Source: Verrucomicrobiales bacterium
GTDB lineage: Bacteria; Verrucomicrobiota; Verrucomicrobiia; Limisphaerales; UBA1100
Assembly: GCA_003517285.1 (NCBI GenBank)
Contig: DPAW01000171.1
Location: 1 to 7,447, forward strand
Direction: 5' to 3'
DNA length: 7,447 nucleotides
Part shown: positions 4,897-7,447 of the stretch, piece by piece
Position numbering within the stretch: position 1 is the first letter of the stretch
Layout of the letters: each line of letters starts with the position of its first letter
Made by a program: the position numbers and the translations under genes
The notes under the pieces: generated by a model
What the model saw: only the letters and a program-made list of their open reading frames with translations
Database searches by the model: none
Told to the model about the DNA's origin: nothing

Positions 4897-6354
4897 GTGG
4901 AAGACACGAATCAACTCATCGAACAACGCCGCGCCAACCTCGCCGCTCTGGCGGAGGCCGGTATTGATCCGTTTGCCAACAAGTTTACCCCCAGCGAAAC
5001 CTGCGGAGCGGCAAGGGCAAACTACGAGGAGGAACGCCTTGTGGCTGTCGCCGGCCGGCTGGTTTCAAAACGGGAAATGGGCAAAACCATTTTCGCCCAC
5101 ATCAAGGACACCAGCAGCAGTATCCAGTTGTTCATCCGCAAAAACGATGTCGGCGAAGAGGCGTTCAAGATTTTTAAGGGGCTCGATCTGGCGGATTTCG
5201 TAGGTGCCAATGGCTCGCTGTTTACCACCAAGACCGGCGAGATCAGCGTGAAGGTGACCGATTATGTAGTGCTTGCCAAATCCTTGCGCCCGCCGCCCGA
5301 TAAATGGCACGGACTCGCCGATCAGGAACTGCGCTATCGTCAACGCTATCTCGATCTAATTGCCAACGATGAGGTGCGTGATACGTTTTTGAAGCGCAGT
5401 GCGATCATTCGCGAGATTCGCAATTTCCTCACCGAACGAGGCTATGTGGAGGTGGAGACGCCCATAATGCAGGCCATCCCTGGCGGTGCCGCCGCGCGGC
5501 CTTTCGTCACGCATCACAACACCTTTGGCCGCGACTTCTTCCTGCGCATTGCTCTGGAGCTGTACCTCAAACGTCTACTGGTTGGCGGCATTGATCGAGT
5601 ATTTGAGATCGGCCGCAACTTCCGCAACGAAGGCATCTCGCGCCGGCATAACCCGGAGTTCACCATGCTCGAGGCCTACGAGGCTTACGGCGATTACGAA
5701 ACTATGATGGAGCTCCTGCAATCGATGATCTGTCACGTCTCCGAAAAAGTGCTCGGCACACTGGTCATTGAGCAAAAGGACGAGGAAGGCAATGTCACCA
5801 AGACGATTGACCTCACGCCCGACTGGCGGCGCGCCAAGTACAAGGATCTCGTCCGAGAAAAGTCCGGAAACGATTGGTTCGAGCTCACGCCCGAACAACG
5901 CCGCACTCGCGCCACGGAGGAACTGAAGATTGAGATCGACCCAGAAGAGGCAGATTTCGAGGTGACCAATGCGGTGTTCGAAAAACTTATCGAACCCACC
6001 CTCATACAGCCGACATTCGTCACACACCTCCCCAAGGAACTCGTTCCGCTCGCCAAGCTATCGTCCGAGGATCCCGATTGCGTGGAGGTCTTCGAGTGCT
6101 GCATCAATGGCCAAGAGATTGCCCCGGCCTACACGGAGCAAAACAACCCCATCGAACAACGCGAACGCCTTGAGCAACAGGCCGGCGGTGAACAGCAGAA
6201 GTTGGATGAAGATTTTCTCGTGGCGCTGGAGCACGGCATGCCGCCAGCCGGTGGCATCGGCATTGGGATCGATCGACTCTGCATCATGCTGCTCGGTCAG
6301 GAAAGTATCCGCGACGTGATCCTCTTTCCGCAGCTAAAACCCCGCGAAGAATAG
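4897..6354 (+). CDS. lysS: Lysyl-tRNA synthetase, class II
   Basis: Charges tRNA-Lys with lysine using ATP, in the cytoplasm. The product is 485 residues from GTG 4897, close to the usual length of about 500. The OB-fold anticodon-binding domain (about 47-127) includes VAVAGRLVSKREMGKTIFAHIKD. The class II catalytic core carries motif 1 around YVEVETPIMQ with PGGAAARPFVTHHN, motif 2 RNFRNEG (240-246) followed by HNPEFTMLEAY, and motif 3 GIGIGIDRL (453-461) with RDVILFPQLKP at the end. The segment CINGQEIAPAYTEQNNP replaces the commoner NGxEIANAFSELNDP wording but aligns with it. No ATG exists near the N-terminus: GTG 4897 gives MEDTNQLIEQRR, TTG 4888 would add three residues, and neither has a Shine-Dalgarno. 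The gene is divergent from the sulfatase and its TAG abuts the thrC stop directly. Confidence 0.97.
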   Translation: MEDTNQLIEQRRANLAALAEAGIDPFANKFTPSETCGAARANYEEERLVAVAGRLVSKREMGKTIFAHIKDTSSSIQLFIRKNDVGEEAFKIFKGLDLADFVGANGSLFTTKTGEISVKVTDYVVLAKSLRPPPDKWHGLADQELRYRQRYLDLIANDEVRDTFLKRSAIIREIRNFLTERGYVEVETPIMQAIPGGAAARPFVTHHNTFGRDFFLRIALELYLKRLLVGGIDRVFEIGRNFRNEGISRRHNPEFTMLEAYEAYGDYETMMELLQSMICHVSEKVLGTLVIEQKDEEGNVTKTIDLTPDWRRAKYKDLVREKSGNDWFELTPEQRRTRATEELKIEIDPEEADFEVTNAVFEKLIEPTLIQPTFVTHLPKELVPLAKLSSEDPDCVEVFECCINGQEIAPAYTEQNNPIEQRERLEQQAGGEQQKLDEDFLVALEHGMPPAGGIGIGIDRLCIMLLGQESIRDVILFPQLKPREE

Positions 6355-7447
6355 TTATCCCGCTAAATTGCCCCAGTCGATTGGCTGGCTCATATCGATT
6401 CGAGGTAACTCCGCCGCCACACTTTCCGGATATTTCTGCGCCGCGCCGGTATTAAACACCAGCACGCGGTCCTTGGGCTGGATCTTCCCCTGCCGCATTA
6501 ACTGATCCAACACGCCGAGGCACACGGCTGTTTCCGGGCACACAGCGATGCCCTCCATGGAATTGGCCAACTGCATCCAATTAGAAATATCACCTTCAGG
6601 CGCGCTCATGGCCACCCCGCCGCTATCGCGCACGACTTCGAGAATCATAAAATCCCCGACCGCTTGCGGCACACGCAGGCCACTAGCCACCGTAGCGGCA
6701 TTGTCCACCCGCTTGGCATGGCGAGCGCCGGATTCAAACGCCTGCACAATCGGGGCACACCCGTCGCTTTGACAGGAAACCATCTTCGGTCGTTTGCCCC
6801 TCTTGAGCCAACCCAACGTTTCCAATTCGTCAAACGCCTTCCACATACCGATCAGGCCCGTACCGCCGCCGGTGGGATACAAAATCCAATCGGGCAGTTC
6901 CCACTCAAACTGTTCCGCCAATTCCAGCCCCATCGTTTTCTTGCCCTCGATCCGATACGGCTCCTTGAGGGTCGAGACATCAAACCACCCCATCTCCTTT
7001 ATGCCCTCTCGAATCAACCGGCCACAATCATCAATCAGCCCGTTTACCGCAAACACCTTGGCGCCGTGCAGCAGACATTCCTTCTGGTTAATCACCGGCG
7101 TATCTTCAGGCATGAGCACCCAGGACTCCATCCCGGCCCGAGCCGTATACGCCGCCAGTGCGCCACCGGCATTCCCAGCTGTAGGCGTCGCCAACCGCTT
7201 CAGGCCCAGTTCGTTTGCCATGGTGACCGCCATCGCCATCCCACGCGCTTTGAAACTGCCGGTGGGCAGGCGGCTTTCGTCTTTGATCAATAAATTCTCC
7301 AACCCGAACTCTGCCCCCAAACGTTTGGCCGGAAGAATGGGCGTGATGGTTTCGGTTAGGGAAACGATGTTTGCCGGATCCTCCACCGGCAGTAGCTCGA
7401 GATAACGCCACAAAGTGGGCGGACGCCCAAAAAGCGCCTTCTTTGGG
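6355..7447 (-). CDS. thrC: Threonine synthase, 3' part (start beyond window)
   Basis: PLP enzyme converting O-phosphohomoserine to threonine, last step of threonine synthesis, cytoplasmic. The frame stays open to the window edge: before the TTG at 7413 it reads PKKALFGRPPTLWRYLELLPV, a family-typical N-terminal stretch, so TTG 7413 is not the start. About 363 residues are visible, with perhaps 40-60 missing. Landmarks: PLP lysine in SRLPTGSFKARG (Lys codon at 7251-7249), TAGNAGGALAAY, STLKEPYRIEGKKTMGLELAEQ, the phosphate-binding glycine loop PTGGGTGLIG, SCQSDGCAPIVQAFESG, and PETAVCLG near the C-terminus. Threonine dehydratase and cysteine synthase are relatives, but the STLKEPYRIEGKKTMG block and FGRPPTLWRY favour threonine synthase. 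The TAA lies base-to-base against the lysS TAG. Confidence 0.92.
   Translation of the reverse strand, partial: PKKALFGRPPTLWRYLELLPVEDPANIVSLTETITPILPAKRLGAEFGLENLLIKDESRLPTGSFKARGMAMAVTMANELGLKRLATPTAGNAGGALAAYTARAGMESWVLMPEDTPVINQKECLLHGAKVFAVNGLIDDCGRLIREGIKEMGWFDVSTLKEPYRIEGKKTMGLELAEQFEWELPDWILYPTGGGTGLIGMWKAFDELETLGWLKRGKRPKMVSCQSDGCAPIVQAFESGARHAKRVDNAATVASGLRVPQAVGDFMILEVVRDSGGVAMSAPEGDISNWMQLANSMEGIAVCPETAVCLGVLDQLMRQGKIQPKDRVLVFNTGAAQKYPESVAAELPRIDMSQPIDWGNLAG

Noticed and set aside
6664..7293. Open frame of 209 codons on the + strand opposite thrC
   Set aside because: It is antisense to a confident threonine synthase, and its product has no recognisable motif.

Overview
The window looks like chromosomal housekeeping DNA from a moderately GC-rich bacterium of the PVC superphylum, most likely Verrucomicrobiota. 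This assignment is inference. It rests on a secreted type I sulfatase, a secreted Dabb-domain protein, a secreted small thioredoxin with an 'FTGSDWC' active-site context, an FHA protein, and start codons that almost all lack a Shine-Dalgarno sequence. No rRNA, tRNA, mobile element or CRISPR array was seen.

Left part (1-2294, all + strand): the 3' two-fifths or so of a dihydroorotase gene (pyrC), then a small exported thioredoxin-like protein closed by a very strong intrinsic terminator (1057-1087). Eleven bases beyond the T-tract a sigma70-like promoter (1098-1126) drives carA, the glutaminase subunit of carbamoyl-phosphate synthetase. PyrC and CarA both serve de novo pyrimidine synthesis. 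CarB and PyrB are not in the window.

Middle (2298-4896): a second promoter-like element follows the carA stop and precedes a small tail-anchored FHA-domain protein (+). It converges with a minus-strand pair, sulfatase then Dabb protein, both with signal peptides and probably co-transcribed. The FHA and Dabb genes overlap by 4 bp at their stop codons. The sulfatase is divergent from lysS across a short intergenic region (4814-4896).

Right part (4897-7447): class II lysyl-tRNA synthetase (lysS, +, non-ATG start) converges with threonine synthase (thrC, -, 5' end beyond the window). Their stop codons abut with no base between them. Coding density is very high and no gene-free stretch exceeds about 110 bases.

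I do not see a clear new multi-gene system. The points most worth a second look are the FHA domain lacking its phosphate-binding arginine, the sulfatase-Dabb secreted pair, the extra segment in dihydroorotase, the zero-spacer convergent junctions, and a hairpin that would bury the sulfatase start codon.
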